Source: Flabesymbios commensalis (Eukaryota; Annelida; Polychaeta; Terebellida; Flabelligeridae). Taken from it: a stretch of DNA of 64,000 bases. Numbering within the stretch: the stretch's first letter is position 1; each line of letters starts with the position of its first letter. Positions 23,171 through 34,546 of this stretch are shown here, in pieces. The notes beneath the pieces are model-generated. The model made no database searches, was not told where the DNA came from, and was given only the letters and a program-made list of their open reading frames with translations. The position numbers and the translations under genes are program-made. The stretch lies in assembly GCA_964017125.1 (NCBI GenBank), contig OZ024902.1, positions 101,586,796 to 101,650,795 on the forward strand, written 5' to 3'.

Positions 23171-23314
23171 ATATTGATAGAAAATGTAACAGAGTAAAAA
23201 ATCGGGAACATAAGGATATAAAACTTAACAATATGATATTAGATATTGATAGAAAATGAAACAGAATAAAAAATCGGGAACATAAGGATATAAAACTTAA
23301 CAATATGATAAGTT
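23171..23314. repeat. Two tandem 72-bp units
   Basis: ATATTGATAGAAAATG, the AATCGGGAACATAAGGAT segment and CTTAACAATATGAT occur twice with a 72-bp period and only about two substitutions. The duplication is recent. Confidence 0.85.
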
Positions 23315-23622
23315 CACGCAGATGTTCAATACGTAGTGTTTGTACAATTTTATCTGCATCACTGGTCCTTCGGGCACAATTTTAATACAATTTTGGCTCA
23401 ATAAATATTGAGTTATGACAGACAATTTCTGTGTGCAGATAACCAGGTGCAAACACGACATTTCAAGACTATGTAATGTTAGTTTAAATATTGAACTAGC
23501 ATCGCAATCTGAGACCAAACACGTTACATATCAACCAGGTGATTGCGAGGGAGCACAGCTAAATAAATAGACATCATCCTCCGTATATCTTACTTTGTCT
23601 CTATTGTTTGACTAATACTACT

Positions 23623-23731
23623 ACCAGTAGTCAACATTAAACTGAACATAGCTCAACGTTGAGCCAGCACCAAAGCGCTAAGACGTTGGGTTAACGTTGA
23701 ACCCAGTTTGACATGCTTTGTGTCTGCCAGG
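23623..23731. mobile_element. Decayed A2 copy
   Basis: ACCAGTAGTCAACATTAAAC at the left and TTTGTGTCTGCCAGG at the right flank GTTGAGCCAGCACC and AGACGTTGGG. The arms match only in part. Confidence 0.45.
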
Positions 23732-23749
23732 AGATTTTTAACATTCTGT

Positions 23750-23997
23750 TTAACCCTTAAAGCACTGGAATGTTTACTATAAACCATGGAGACCAAAGTG
23801 TTTTCCTAATCTGAAATCATCATAAATATCTTAGTCAGCTCTTTCTGCTTCATTTAAATACCTATGTTATGGGTTTACGGCCATTATAAATAGTTTTACT
23901 CTTACAGCGCGGGGATTGACTTTAGACGTCAGAATCTGACGTCTATAGACGTCAGATTCTGACGTCTAAATTCGACCCCCGCGCTGTAACGGATAAA
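23750..23997. mobile_element. TTAA-type MITE, family C
   Basis: The left end is TTAA then CCCTTAAAGCACTGG. A long hairpin of GACGTCAGAATCTGACGTC type (about 23929-23980) lies near the right end, which reads CCCCCGCGCTGTAACGG and has lost its TTAA. Inverted, the whole element aligns with 27560-27795, including the shared AACCATGGAGA and GCTCTTTC words. Confidence 0.75.
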
Positions 23998-24675
23998 CGC
24001 TTCAATTCAGTTAAGGTTGAATATCACGTGACCATACATAGAGTGTGACTAATACACCCATGGATGATTATACAATCACGATTACATAATAAACCTAAAC
24101 ATGATATCAGTAGAGAACAATACTGCCGTGCAAATGCAAACAGCAACAACTTTTCATTTGAAAAGTGAGTAGTTACTGCTGTTTGTTTTTGCATGGCAGT
24201 ATAGAACAAATACACAGCTTATATGCCGCACGTACCTCAATAGTTACTGACAAATCTCCGTGTTTACTCTAGATTTCACGTGAGATCACCTCACAAACAC
24301 GAAAATAGACAACTCTCCTATTTTACACTGCTAAACACAACAAAAAGTAACTTTTTCTTTCCGTTTTCGCTGGTCACTGTGTATATACTACGAGCCTTGC
24401 CTTGACATGGCTCATATACTCATATATAACGCGGTCACAAGTAGAGCAGTAACAGGTAAGAGGTCCTGGTGACGTTTTTCAACAGTATAATCCACAGAAC
24501 GTAAGCTGTTCAAACAGTGCACGCATCAGGCTGTCCGAGCCTCCAACAATGACTGAAACTCATGCAGGTGCAATGAGAGTGGTATGTGGCATATAATGTG
24601 CGCTGGCTCTGCCTAACCAGCTCAGTATCCGTGTAGCAGGGGAGGAGGAGTCCAAGGGAACAGATAAAACGACTG
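23998..24675. other. No gene; contains one long hairpin
   Basis: Aside from the inverted repeat at 24120-24202, no feature is supported. Antisense frames of 130 and 94 codons begin at the end of this stretch (24510-24985), but they run through an A2 palindrome and have no motif. Confidence 0.45.
24120..24202. repeat. Imperfect hairpin with ~40-bp arms
   Basis: ATACTGCCGTGCAAATGCAA with CAGCAACAACTTTTCA is followed almost at once by its diverged complement, ending TTTTTGCATGGCAGTAT. No terminal motif shared with the other families was recognised. Confidence 0.65.
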
Positions 24676-24764
24676 CTGCTCAACAAACACGGACGCTGGC
24701 TCAGTGCCGGGACAGCGTCGGAGACGCTGGCCGGCAATGAGCCAGCGTCGGGCCAGCAGTTGGT
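24676..24764. mobile_element. CCCAGC-group palindrome, A2, GC-rich
   Basis: The core is ACGCTGGCTCAGTGCCGGGA, then CAGCGTCGGAGACGCTG and the complement arm. The left side keeps CAACAAACACGG. The outer CCCAGC ends are worn. Confidence 0.55.
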
Positions 24765-25045
24765 GTTATTACATTCATGGGGCTCCATACGTGGAGGGTG
24801 GCGGCAAACACAATGATAGAAAATAAAACTGGCATGTTTATCATAGTCTGTGTTTGATGCCGCCGACCACCAAAGGGTATGGGCGGTAAATACGCCGTAC
24901 AATATGTCCAGAAGTTATAAAACAGAAACATTTTACAAAACAAAATTTGGGCAATTACAACATGCTCCCCTCCCCCCACACACATTCATGCTCAGTAAAC
25001 AAAGTAGACAAGTAGTCAGCTCGAGCAGTACCAACCGGCCTACAC

Positions 25046-25143
25046 ACCAGCGAACACGAGACGTCGACCCAATGATTGTTCAATGTTGGCCCGCCGTCTC
25101 CGACGTTAACCAACCATCGGGTCAATGTCTCGTGTTTGCTGGG
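25046..25143. mobile_element. CCCAGC MITE, subfamily A2
   Basis: The left end is ACCAGCGAACACGAGACG and the right end TGTCTCGTGTTTGCTGGG. The arms carry TCGACCCAATGATTGTTCAA, with centre GCCGTCTCCGACG and a shortened right arm. Confidence 0.65.
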
Positions 25144-25845
25144 TAATAATGCTGTCCGGGTTTACAGAATAACTCTTTACTGGTTTTAGATGCACCCCTT
25201 CACTCTCTATCTGTGTTTCGGATGATATATATCAACCATTTCTCATTACATATTATAGCTGAGTGGGCCGTGATGGCTTACTATTATATTTGTGCTATCT
25301 GGCAAATCAGCCTCGAATAGCTCCTTTCGTCACTCGCTCTATTGTCTGGCTGATAGCTTTTAAATAATAGTACAAAATTAATTTAAATTCAGCAGACAGT
25401 AATATGATGGATAAAATATATTCGCTGGTAAAGTATCTAAAAAGCAGCTCTTGCTATGTCCTGAATTTAAATATTCAAAAAGTATTACATAAGAGTTTTA
25501 TGCAAGCTGATAATGCATTATAATGCATGAGTTAACACATGTCATGCTTCCACAAACAATTTTCACTATCAACGATTTTAGCAGATGTATGCCCTTATGT
25601 ACACGTGTACGAGAAATGTATAGAATTTATTGACAATAAACATGATTGTGTATCGATGTACATTATACTGCGCTGCATCGAGTAAAGCAAACAATATGAG
25701 CTTTACTCCCCGCCAAAGGCAAAAATACATATTTGCTGAAATTGTTGTCGGCTGTCAAGTACGACCTGAATATCACGGCTCTGTGGTAACGTACTTTTTG
25801 CCTATAAACATCTTACCACGGGGTCCAAATCTGTACTGGTGCCTT
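25144..25845. other. No recognisable gene
   Basis: AT-rich with no supported coding region. The 133-codon frame at 25630-26031 has no recognised motif and runs into an A2 palindrome. Confidence 0.45.
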
Positions 25846-25953
25846 CCCAGCATACACCAGGAATCGACCCAATATTGGAGCATTGTTGGGTCGGTGTCGA
25901 AGACGGGAGGGATAACAATGAGCCAACATTGTGTCAATTCCTTGTTTGCTGGG
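25846..25953. mobile_element. CCCAGC MITE, subfamily A2
   Basis: The ends are CCCAGCATACACCAGGAA and TTCCTTGTTTGCTGGG. The arms carry TCGACCCAATATTGG and a partial complement, with centre GTGTCGAAGACGG. It is flanked by TT on both sides. Confidence 0.7.
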
Positions 25954-26004
25954 TTGCTAACATATAATTCCACTCAGTCGAGTATGTTTACCTCTTATAA
26001 AACA

Positions 26005-26123
26005 GGGCCCGTATTCTCGTACAAGTTATGATATAATATCGTAGGCTTCTGATAGGTCGAGATGGCCATCTCGACCAATCAGAAGCCTACGATATATCGT
26101 ACCTTGTACGAGAATACGTCCCC
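26005..26123. mobile_element. Hairpin element J (GGGCCCGTATTCTCGTAC)
   Basis: The arms GGGCCCGTATTCTCGTACAA and TCGTAGGCTTCTGAT match their complements downstream around GTCGAGATGGCCATCTCGAC. Total length is 119 bp. The first 18 bases also appear at 15303-15318, where a hAT-like element has inserted. Confidence 0.75.
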
Positions 26124-26139
26124 AGGCTTATTTACCCCT

Positions 26140-26382
26140 TTAAACCCTCACAATGCATTAAAGCATCATTTCGCATCTCTGAAGAATGACTTAATTTCCT
26201 GAAACCTAGTGGTTTTAGAAAGAAAATTTTCATGCAACTGTTTTAAAAATAACAGTATATTTTTTCATTTGTCACCCACTTCCGGTCATTTTCATCTACT
26301 ACAAGTCGAGAATTCCGACAGCAATTCGCGGCTTGTAATGGATGCAAATGACAATGTTAAATTCAGGCTTCAAAGGGTTTAA
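26140..26382. mobile_element. TTAA-type MITE, family E
   Basis: TTAA then ACCCTCACAATGC at the left and GCTTCAAAGGGT then TTAA at the right. An off-centre hairpin, GTCATTTTCATCTACTACAA with its diverged complement (26286-26351), lies near the right end. At 243 bp it has the same layout as families B, C and D. Confidence 0.65.
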
Positions 26383-26595
26383 ATATGCTACTGTGATATA
26401 GATACAGAAGGGCTACGTCAACCACATTGCGATATTAAAGCAGTCTTTACGGAAATAACGCTTTATCTTGATCCTATGAGCATCAATCATGGGCAAAACT
26501 AGATGGTACATTTGCAGTGCAAATATGAAAGTATCCACCTTCCACAAAAGTGTATTGCGAATGCAGTAATAATGGGAGCTATATAATAGAAGTGC

Positions 26596-26900
26596 CATGT
26601 CAGCCATCTTGGATATGCAAATTGGTTGATTTTTTAAATTTAACCAGCGCAATCCATCAGTGTTAAAAAGACAATAATTTATTGTGAAGAACGGATGAAT
26701 ATTTGCGACTGCAGAGCGTCTATGTAGATTTGTAAGGAATAGCTGGGGCGGCCATCTTGGATATGCAAATTAGCTGATTCTCGAACTCAACCAGCGTAAT
26801 CCAGCACAGGGTGTTCAGAATTTTTTTTGAAGATGATCGGATGAATATTGGCGACTGGCGAGCGTTTACGTCGTCAAATTGTTGAATAATAATAATAACT
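26596..26900. repeat. Two tandem F units (~150 bp)
   Basis: GCCATCTTGGATATGCAAAT occurs twice, near 26600 and 26751. Each is followed by a GATTxTxxAAxTxAACCAGC-type text and a GGATGAATATTxGCGACTG segment. The pair recurs at 33.3 kb and as a single unit near 8.73 kb. Confidence 0.7.
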
Positions 26901-27559
26901 ATAATTTTTTTCGTGAGCACCTACGAAAAAAAAATAATAATAAACTGGTTGATGCAATTATAATTTCTTATTGTAAACAAGTAAACGCTCACATAAAATA
27001 TTATAGTCACTTCCGCGTGAATTATTAACAACTTAAATACATATCTAAACGGTTACCAGGCACCAAAGGGTCGTTATTATGTGGGCTAGATCAAATATGC
27101 GGCATTTAATTGTGCAGGCTTTGGGTGCAGCTCCGCCATACTGCCTAATCATACATTCACTGACTATATAATACATCAACTTGTCCGCCCTCCACCTATT
27201 AATCACCGAAATCTAACAGTAAGCGAAACTCAAATTACCTCTCGTCTCAATGCATTGGACTGTCCAACTCATATTATTCTGTAGTCTTCTGTACTCAAAA
27301 TCTGAAAATGTTCTGATTTAAAAAGATTTTTGTGGAATGCAATATTGATAAATTATTATTCTTATGCTAAAATGTAACACGTCCTGTTAAAAGTCTTTAA
27401 AGTGTGTTCCATACACATTCGCATAATATAACCAGGCATAGTTTAATAGCGCATATTATCTAACATTTAATAACACCAATGAGCAAAACTATGTCCCAAC
27501 GATGTGGCGATCACCACTGACGAATATGGCCAGTTCTCTGCCAGTCAAGAGATAGCCTA
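26901..27559. other. No recognisable gene
   Basis: Low-complexity A/T runs near 26890-26945 are followed by ordinary AT-rich sequence without a supported frame. Confidence 0.5.
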
Positions 27560-27795
27560 TTAACTCTTTCAGTGCGGGGACCGACTTTAGAATCTGACGT
27601 CTCTCAGATTCTGAAGTCTAAAGTCGATCCCCCCATTGAAAGAATTACAAATGTATAATGGCCGTGAATCCATATGATAGCTAATCAAATGAAGCGGAAA
27701 GAGCTAACTAAGATATCTATGAGGACCTAAAATTGAAAAAACCCACTTTGATCTCCATGGTTTGTACAAAAACATTTCAGCGTTGTGAGAGTTAA
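27560..27795. mobile_element. TTAA-bounded MITE, family C (both TTAA kept)
   Basis: TTAA at 27560-27563 and 27792-27795. The left end CTCTTTCAGTGCGGGG and the inverted right end CTCTCACAACGCTG are terminal repeats. The hairpin GACTTTAGAATCTGACGTC and its complement lie near the left end. It is inverted relative to the copy at 23750. Confidence 0.8.
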
Positions 27796-28859
27796 GACAA
27801 TAATTCAAACGACAGTGAAAGTATTGAGGTTGTAAAGAGTATTTGTTTTAGTAACTAATAGTACAAGTAGATTGACGAGGAATTGCAGGGCTTCAGTGAG
27901 AGGCGTCCTTTCCAAAAAACCGCCCATAGTAATGTGTGCTGTGCAGTATTACAGCAATGTACATGATGTAGGGTCAACGTAACACCATTGGCCCGACATT
28001 GCGCCAGCAATGTATTTTTCTGTTTGCTGGAGTGAGTTTACACAGCTATCAGCGTGCACACAATCATTCTGATCTACGATTTTCTCACAGGAGAGTAGCA
28101 GCACAGACCCACGCCACATACTGCCTATTTCACCAGGTCACACAATACAACTAACCTCACAGTGATATACTGGATAAGTAGACTATTTTGGCGACATATT
28201 ATATCATTTTTTTATGATCGTCAATGATAGGATTGAAACACAAGCGTAACCTGTACCGTGCTGTTTAAACACCCGCCAACCCTCTACTTTATTTCTAAGC
28301 GATAGGAAAGGGTCGATCATAAGGAGCTATATAATACTAGCTTGAGCTCGTGCTGCGCACTACGGGAAAATATAGTTTTTACTTCCCATGCTTTAGCACA
28401 AGCATTGACCATGATATTTTTATTCAGTTTAGTAGTAGTGTCTTCCTTTCAAGAAAGCTAAACATATAGCTGGGAAAATGTCGTGAGATTTTAATATATA
28501 ATATTAATATGGCGTGTCAATCTGATACGATGTTACTGCTATTTGGGAGGCATATCAGGTGCCCTGCAATAGACCAACGAGGGGAATCACTGTTCAAATC
28601 ATTGCAAGCTAAGAATTATAGTATAGAACATGTAGACAGCCATTAACAAACTTTTCGAATGAGCACTAATAAAATTGCAACAAGAGGGTTGACGCTTACA
28701 ACACCCCACAGCCAGTCAACGTAAGAGTCATATACATTTGCAAGCCTTTAAACAAGCACCAATTTCATATATCATATTTTGCAGTTCAAAAATAACCCGA
28801 AAGGCACCCCATTTAACATATGGTGAAAATCCATTAAAATTTAAGTGTATTGTAAGACA
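27796..28859. other. No gene; one A2 fragment
   Basis: No coding region is supported. About 27969-28036 shows CATTGGCCCGACATTGCGCC and TCTGTTTGCTGG, a decayed CCCAGC palindrome. Near 28681 CAAGAGGGTTGACGCTTAC resembles the head of the mosaic repeat K. Confidence 0.45.
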
Positions 28860-28874
28860 TAGCCCAGAAAAAAA

Positions 28875-29195
28875 GGGCGGGGGCCCTAGGGTGGTGGTTA
28901 GCACCGCTGCCTTTCACGCCAGAGTTCGGGGTTCGGTTCCCGGTCTCGGCGGTTTGAAAGAAATAAAAATGTTTCTTCCCCATCCACGTGTGAAAGTCAG
29001 TATTGTGGGGAGCCTCCGTGACCGAGAGGTAGCGTGCTCGGCCTCAGACCGCCAGGGCTCGAATTTCGAATCCTGTGTCTGGAGGACAGTGTCATCTCAA
29101 TCATCTCACCATCCTCAGGAGGTTCTCTTGGCCCAGTTTAGCCTATATGTGCACAAAGGTGGCCTAAAGCCCGATTCATTTCATTTCATTTCATT
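28875..29195 (+). mobile_element. Dimeric tRNA-derived SINE, full length
   Basis: The 5' tRNA-like unit has an A box around GGTGGTTAGCACCGCTGCC and a B box GTTCGGTTCCC. A linker, AGAAATAAAAATGTTTCTTC, follows. The second unit has GACCGAGAGGTAGCGTGCTC and GGGCTCGAATTTCGAATCC. The tail ends in repeated TTCAT. TAGCCCAGAAAAAAA (28860-28874) and TAGCCCACAAAAAAA (29196-29210) form a 15-bp target duplication with one mismatch. It moves by LINE machinery and has no coding role. The 183-codon frame across it is spurious. Confidence 0.9.
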
Positions 29196-29210
29196 TAGCC
29201 CACAAAAAAA

Positions 29211-29954
29211 CCACAAAAGTATACTAGAATTACTAGTACCACATTTGGTGACAATCTACGGAGTAACTTACATATGTTCAAAGATATGAAAAGTGCCCCC
29301 CAATTTTTTTTTAACTCGGAGAAACTACTGCAATAAACAAAAATGATCCCCACCCCGACATGTCATTTTTTCAAGATGTCTCATCTGCCGTCAGCCACTT
29401 TGTATTTAAGGGATTACTACCAAAAGCTAATCGGATCATCACCAGAACCACCTGGAAAACCACCATTTGAATGCGATTCAATCAACTGTTCATAATATAT
29501 CGCGCCCATCTTGGAAAATGGCCATTAATGGCTCGGTGCTCCCCAAATATATATGGGAAGAAATACCCAGGTACATAGAGTAGTTCATATCTGTGAAAAA
29601 AAATCATCAGTTAACCTTTTAGTGAGAGCTAAATTGATTTGCGGACACGGTCGGGACGACGGCGGAAATATGCTAAACACTATTAAACATCCCGAACCTC
29701 ACCATTTCTGTTCAAAGATCCATGTATAACTTATCTGATGTGATCACAAAGTTTATGCGATATTATGTGAAAACCAGAAATAAATTCGAAGTGACATACC
29801 ATCTGTTTATTCGTTTTCTAATCATAAGCATGATATGTTAATACAATCCAGTTTTAACGTTTAACTATGTACAATAAATTGAAACTGAAAGGCAATGATA
29901 GAGATTGACATAATTATTATGTGTATTAATATATAATGACTTGTTCTTTTTACG
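29211..29954. other. No recognisable gene
   Basis: No supported frame. TTAACCTTTTAGTGAGAG near 29612 resembles the start of a TTAA-type MITE, but no partner end was found. Confidence 0.4.
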
Positions 29955-30258
29955 GTGCAATTTAATGCTCAAACGTGGCCTTTCGCTCAGCTCTATCCAC
30001 ATGCTGGACTAATTCAGTGCAAGGGCCACTGTTACTGATGTGAATTGGCTCTGTTGTTGAACTCAAGGGCGAATCAGGGTACGCCACTGTCTACCAGCCA
30101 TCGGCTGTAGGCAGACTCGATGAAGCTGCATATTTTCTTGGGTGGACTAGTGACTCCGTATCATGCTACATAGCATGCAACAGACAAAAGCTAAACACCT
30201 CCCTAATGAGCTCCCCATACTAGGACCATCTAACAATAGTAGTATCCCAACTGATTTG
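29955..30258 (+). repeat. Repeat L, partial copy
   Basis: GTGCAATTTAATG, GGCCTTTCGCTCAGCTCTA, TGCTACATAGCATGCAAC and CCCTAATGAGCTCCCC match the order of segments in the 31369-32035 insertion (AATTTAATGGCATTTCGCGC, CATACAGCATGCAACTGACG, CCTAATGACCTTCCCC). A CTCAAGGGCGAATCAGGG segment lies between them. The 5' part is missing. Confidence 0.6.
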
Positions 30259-31143
30259 CTGGTCAATGCACTCTGCTAGAATTTCGTGTGTATATATAAT
30301 TCTGAATTAAGAGGCATCCAATACACACATTAATATTATGTTATGGTAATACCAGACGGAATACATGTACAAACAGCCTCCAGGAGATATAAATACCATT
30401 GCATGGTCAACAGGATGCAGCGATGTTCAACGACATATATACATAGAGATAGGACGTTTGTTAAGATTCTGACTAGATCCATTGATGATCGTAATATCAC
30501 GCTTGGTACACATTCGAATAATACCTTGAATGGACACTTCAAATAGACTGTGATATATAGCTTGATTTGCTTTATGTCTTTCTAGAATAATGCCTCCTCT
30601 GACATTGCAGCATAAATTTACGTCACATGTTATGATGTGGCATATCACATTGTCTATAAGATAGAACAGACCTGTGTTCTATCATATTAGTTTTATTAAT
30701 GGTCACTATCCATAGTAGGCCTACCTTAGAATATTCACACTATTCTACAATATTGTATATATAGTGTATCATACTTAATGTTTTTTCTACACACATCAGA
30801 GAATAGCATCTCTGAAACTACTCACTGAAGTCATAATTCTATATTTATTTATTATCAAACATTGAGATAGTGTTGGGCCAATCCCCTGTGATATTTGGTT
30901 TGGTATAATATAACGCTAGTATGATAATATGAAATATTCTCTCAACACTTATTGTCAACAAAAATATCAGTGCTCCACAGAAGTGCAGTCCCGAGTGTAG
31001 CCTTTCCTGGCAGAGCAGTGACTCGTGTGCCGTACATTGAATGTACAATTTATTAAGACCAATTACATTTGATGCGATAAGGAAAGAGCCCACTATGAGA
31101 AGAACGAACCATTATAAAGAAGAAGAAGTAGGGAAGCAACTGT
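30259..31143. other. No recognisable gene
   Basis: Short overlapping frames on both strands only. A small hairpin, GATAGAACA with TGTTCTATC, lies at about 30660-30690. Confidence 0.5.
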
Positions 31144-31208
31144 GGCAGCGTTCAAACTATGGCAGCGTTCAAACTATGGCGGCGTTCAAACTGTGGCATC
31201 GTTCAAGA
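31144..31208. repeat. 17-bp tandem repeat, ~3.8 copies
   Basis: GGCAGCGTTCAAACTAT occurs at 31144, 31161, 31178 (two changes) and in part at 31195. Confidence 0.9.
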
Positions 31209-31368
31209 GTCAGCTGGTTGACTAAGTCTACCAGCCTCTTTCCCACCTCCAGCCTTATACTCCACTTCGGAGGTGCGGCTGGAGTATATACTTCAAAGTT
31301 CAAAGCAGGGGAGTAATGCAATCCCTGGGAAATAATTTAGTATTTTAAATATTGTGTAGTTCCGACGT

Positions 31369-32035
31369 AGTAGTAGTAGTAAATCATTGCTTTACGTCAC
31401 TTTTCGGCACAAAAGGTCTTTTAAATGACATTGTAATACGATAAAAACGTTGTAGTCAATTGATGAGATGAAATGATGTACAGATCTATGATGATGTGAG
31501 GGTGATAGGGCATGGTGGTTTATAGAGTGCGTTTTCCTACGCTCGCCCGATAAGGGGTTCTGGGCATGTCTAAGGGATCTACCCCCAGATATGCCCAAAC
31601 GGCCGGAGACTTGGGTTTCACTGTGCAATTTAATGGCATTTCGCGCAGCTCCGCTATCCTCGGGTCGGATAGTCCCCAGAATAACAATAGAAAGGATATC
31701 TCCCTCTGGGTAACTCCATTCATCCCACGTGAGAGACCTAATATCAAACACGCTATTGTCGGTTATTTAAGGCTACCACAGTCTACATCAGCGCCAGCAC
31801 CGATGCGAGAGCTGCATTAGCATTGCAGTTGAGCGGAGGAACCAGGGTTCGCCACTGGCAATCCGCCCGAAGATTATGGCCAGATACGAGGAGGCTGCAG
31901 CTTCCCTTGGATGATTGCTGTAGACTAGTGCTTGCGTACCATGTCATACAGCATGCAACTGACGGAACAGATCCCTAATGACCTTCCCCGGATGGGGGCA
32001 AAAAGTACTACTACTAGCAGTCATCCCAGTACCCC
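31369..32035. mobile_element. Unclassified 667-bp insertion (repeat L) with 11-bp TSD
   Basis: AGTTCCGACGT lies immediately before (31358-31368) and after (32036-32046) the insert. The left end carries AGTAGTAGTAGTAGTAAATC and the right end contains AGTACTACTACTAG. The interior shares ordered segments with 29955-30258 and 34447-34546. Target duplication length and trinucleotide ends suggest a retroposon. No clear tRNA-type promoter was recognised and no coding frame is credible. Confidence 0.65.
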
Positions 32036-32046
32036 AGTTCCGACGT

Positions 32047-33311
32047 CACTGCACCATGGTACATATCCGCTGTAACAATACACATAATACATCCAACCCT
32101 AAAACCAAATCAATCCACTTAAGTTCTGCATGTTCTGTGTCAAACAATGAAACTTGACACTACAACTGTTTGTCACCCAACAGTGCAGTCAATTGTGGCG
32201 GAACATTGAACCAATGCTAGGCTCACTTCTAAATTGGTTTCAAAACAGAGAAAAAAGAGGCTGTGGTAAACCCACCAAAAACCAAAAACCAGCGTGCAGA
32301 TACCAATGGTAATACATTTCGCTATACCGCTATTTCTACACGAAATAGGCCATTTTCACAGCTTGAGGCGATCCATTCAATCGTTGTCAACTCTTGTAAA
32401 TTAGGAGAGCAGCTGTCAGTTGGTCATATGAGGTCAGATGTTGGTGTTGATAATACTCTCAGTGGTAATGACAGTCATCATTGTGTTTATGTTGGCCGCC
32501 ATAATCATCATCGTGTCAGAATAACGTGTGTTATACTCCCCTCAAACAATCACCCCATTATCATCGGCTGCAGACACAGCTAGGCTTTAGCTGCGCATGT
32601 CAGATCAGCCCATCGTCAAGATCCACCACACTGATAAAAATATATTGAAAATAACAAACTGTTATACTGACAATAAAACGGTGTACAAGCTGCATTTTTT
32701 TAATATCCATAACAGCAGGACAAATGAACAACTACAAATATTCGAGTTCCATTTAGTGGGGCTTCTCTATAATATAATAATGTACAAGAAAAAGCGAAGG
32801 TGCTGTAGTTAATTCACATACTAAAATTAGATAATATTAATCTGTTGCATTATGATAGAATGATATAACCTCCTTATCGATTATGAATTGAGTCAAATCT
32901 ATATACAGCATCCTTGCCATCGTAACCCGGTCTATTATGTGGATATGTAGAGTTTATTCTGCATGTTGCATTAAAATATAAATCAAAGAAAAACATTGTA
33001 TCTAATAGACGGTAATGAGATAAAAAAAATGGGTTCTGTTGCAAACATCCATTCATCAAAATTATTCCGTTTGAAAAGGATCGCGCTGAGATCTGGCTCG
33101 ACGACCTGGAATCACCCAGTGATTTGCAGTCATTTATTGTATTACATGTGGTTTATTACGGAGGGCTGTGATCAGGATTTAACATGTCCACGTGCTAAAA
33201 ACGTTTAAAAAAACACATCTAATCTAAAACATCTAAAAATATCTAATTGTATATAATATAACCTAGACGTTATATTTCTGGACAAAATAAAAAAGTTTCC
33301 ACCCAGGGCGG
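32047..33311. other. No recognisable gene
   Basis: The longest frame is 106 codons (32263-32583) without a motif. A decayed CATTGAACCAATGCTAGG near 32208 may be an A2 arm. Confidence 0.45.
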
Positions 33312-33490
33312 TCATCTTGGATATGCACATCAGCCAATCTTCGAACCTTACCAGGGTAATCCACCAAAAAGTGTTTAGAAAAAAAATTGTGAATATCAGA
33401 TTGGCGACTGTGTTTATGTCGATTTGTAAAGAAGAGCCTTAGCAGCCATCTTGGATATGCATATTAGCCGATTTTCGTACAGATCCATCA
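33312..33490. repeat. Two tandem F units (~135 bp)
   Basis: GTCATCTTGGATATGCACAT near 33312 and GCCATCTTGGATATGCATAT near 33447, with shared GTAATCCACCA and TTGGCGACTG segments, repeat the organisation seen at 26.6 kb. Confidence 0.65.
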
Positions 33491-34446
33491 GAATTAACCC
33501 TTTTACTACGAGTATTGGCACAGCGCCGGTGTAGCCGTTTCAACGTACCCCCCCCCCCCCCACCCCTTCAGCGCTAACTTAGGTGACAGCACGGATTGTT
33601 GGCTAATGATGACGGTACAATGATGGTGGTTTCAAACACACTGCTCAGAAATCAAAAGCACAACTCAAAAGGGTCAGCCCTTGCCCTTTCCTCTGGAGGC
33701 TGATCGCTCAAACAGCTGTTTCCATATGGTTCAGCAACCCTGGTTCCTTGTCTCCCAGACTTACGTTAACAATGCTTTGTACAATCACCTACCTCACTAG
33801 GTGAAAAGGGAGGGGCACTATAAGGTTTATACCAGAACTAGTGCATAATCTAGCGTCAGCCCTCGCTCTGTCTCTGTCAGGTTTCTGTATAAGAAGGTGG
33901 GATAGACATATGTATATATATTGATAGATTAAGTTGATATAAACAAGTAACAAGAGTAGACATGACAGTTCAAGTTGATGACAAAAAAGTAAGTGACAAA
34001 ATGTAGAAACGTGGGATAGACACGTCTGATGACAGTGATATCAATATAAAACTAGGTCGTTACATTGAAGAGACAAATTTGAGTTGAGATATTATAGATG
34101 GATTACATAGAGCTTTCAATACTGGATGAGAATATAAGGGTGACAAATGTAAGAAAATGAGACAGAAACAGCAGATATATAGATGATAGCATAAGTGACA
34201 AATATAGAGAGGTGGCAGAGAGACATACACTGAAATATTTGAGATATTGAGCTGGTGAATAAGGACTGTGTAATACACAAATATGTTATGACAAACCTCA
34301 AGTAAGTGAAAATATTGGAGCAGTCATTGAAGTGCCATTGTAATACCTTAAATCAATGCAATATATGTAAATGAAAAATGAAGGATATCCATATGACTGA
34401 CTAGATGAAGTTTGGTTGACTGGGTATGGAGGTCTATTGACAGTGT
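33491..34446. other. No recognisable gene
   Basis: It contains a 14-base poly(C) run at 33548-33561 and otherwise ordinary sequence. TTAACCCTTTTACTACG near 33496 looks like a left end of a TTAA-type MITE without a visible right end. Confidence 0.45.
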
Positions 34447-34546
34447 TACCAGATAAAGGGTGCTGGGCATTTACCACCAGCAGGACACTTCGGCTTCACT
34501 GTTATTAATGCTGAAATGATGTGGCATTTCGCTCAACTCTACCATG
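34447..34546 (+). repeat. Repeat L fragment next to the LINE tail
   Basis: GGTGCTGGGCATTTACC, CACTTCGGCTTCACTGTTA and GTGGCATTTCGCTCAACTCT match the first part of the 31.5-kb repeat L. It stops exactly where the GACA repeat at the LINE 3' end begins, so the LINE may have inserted into or truncated it. Confidence 0.5.

Noticed and set aside
24510-24985. Overlapping 130- and 94-codon minus-strand frames
   Set aside because: They pass through an A2 palindrome and carry no domain, and the two frames contradict each other.
28880-28945. Genuine tRNA gene
   Set aside because: The A and B boxes are present, but the text does not close into a full cloverleaf and is embedded in a SINE with target duplications.
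28738-29289. 183-codon plus-strand frame as a gene
   Set aside because: It runs through the SINE and both target duplications. The frame is accidental.
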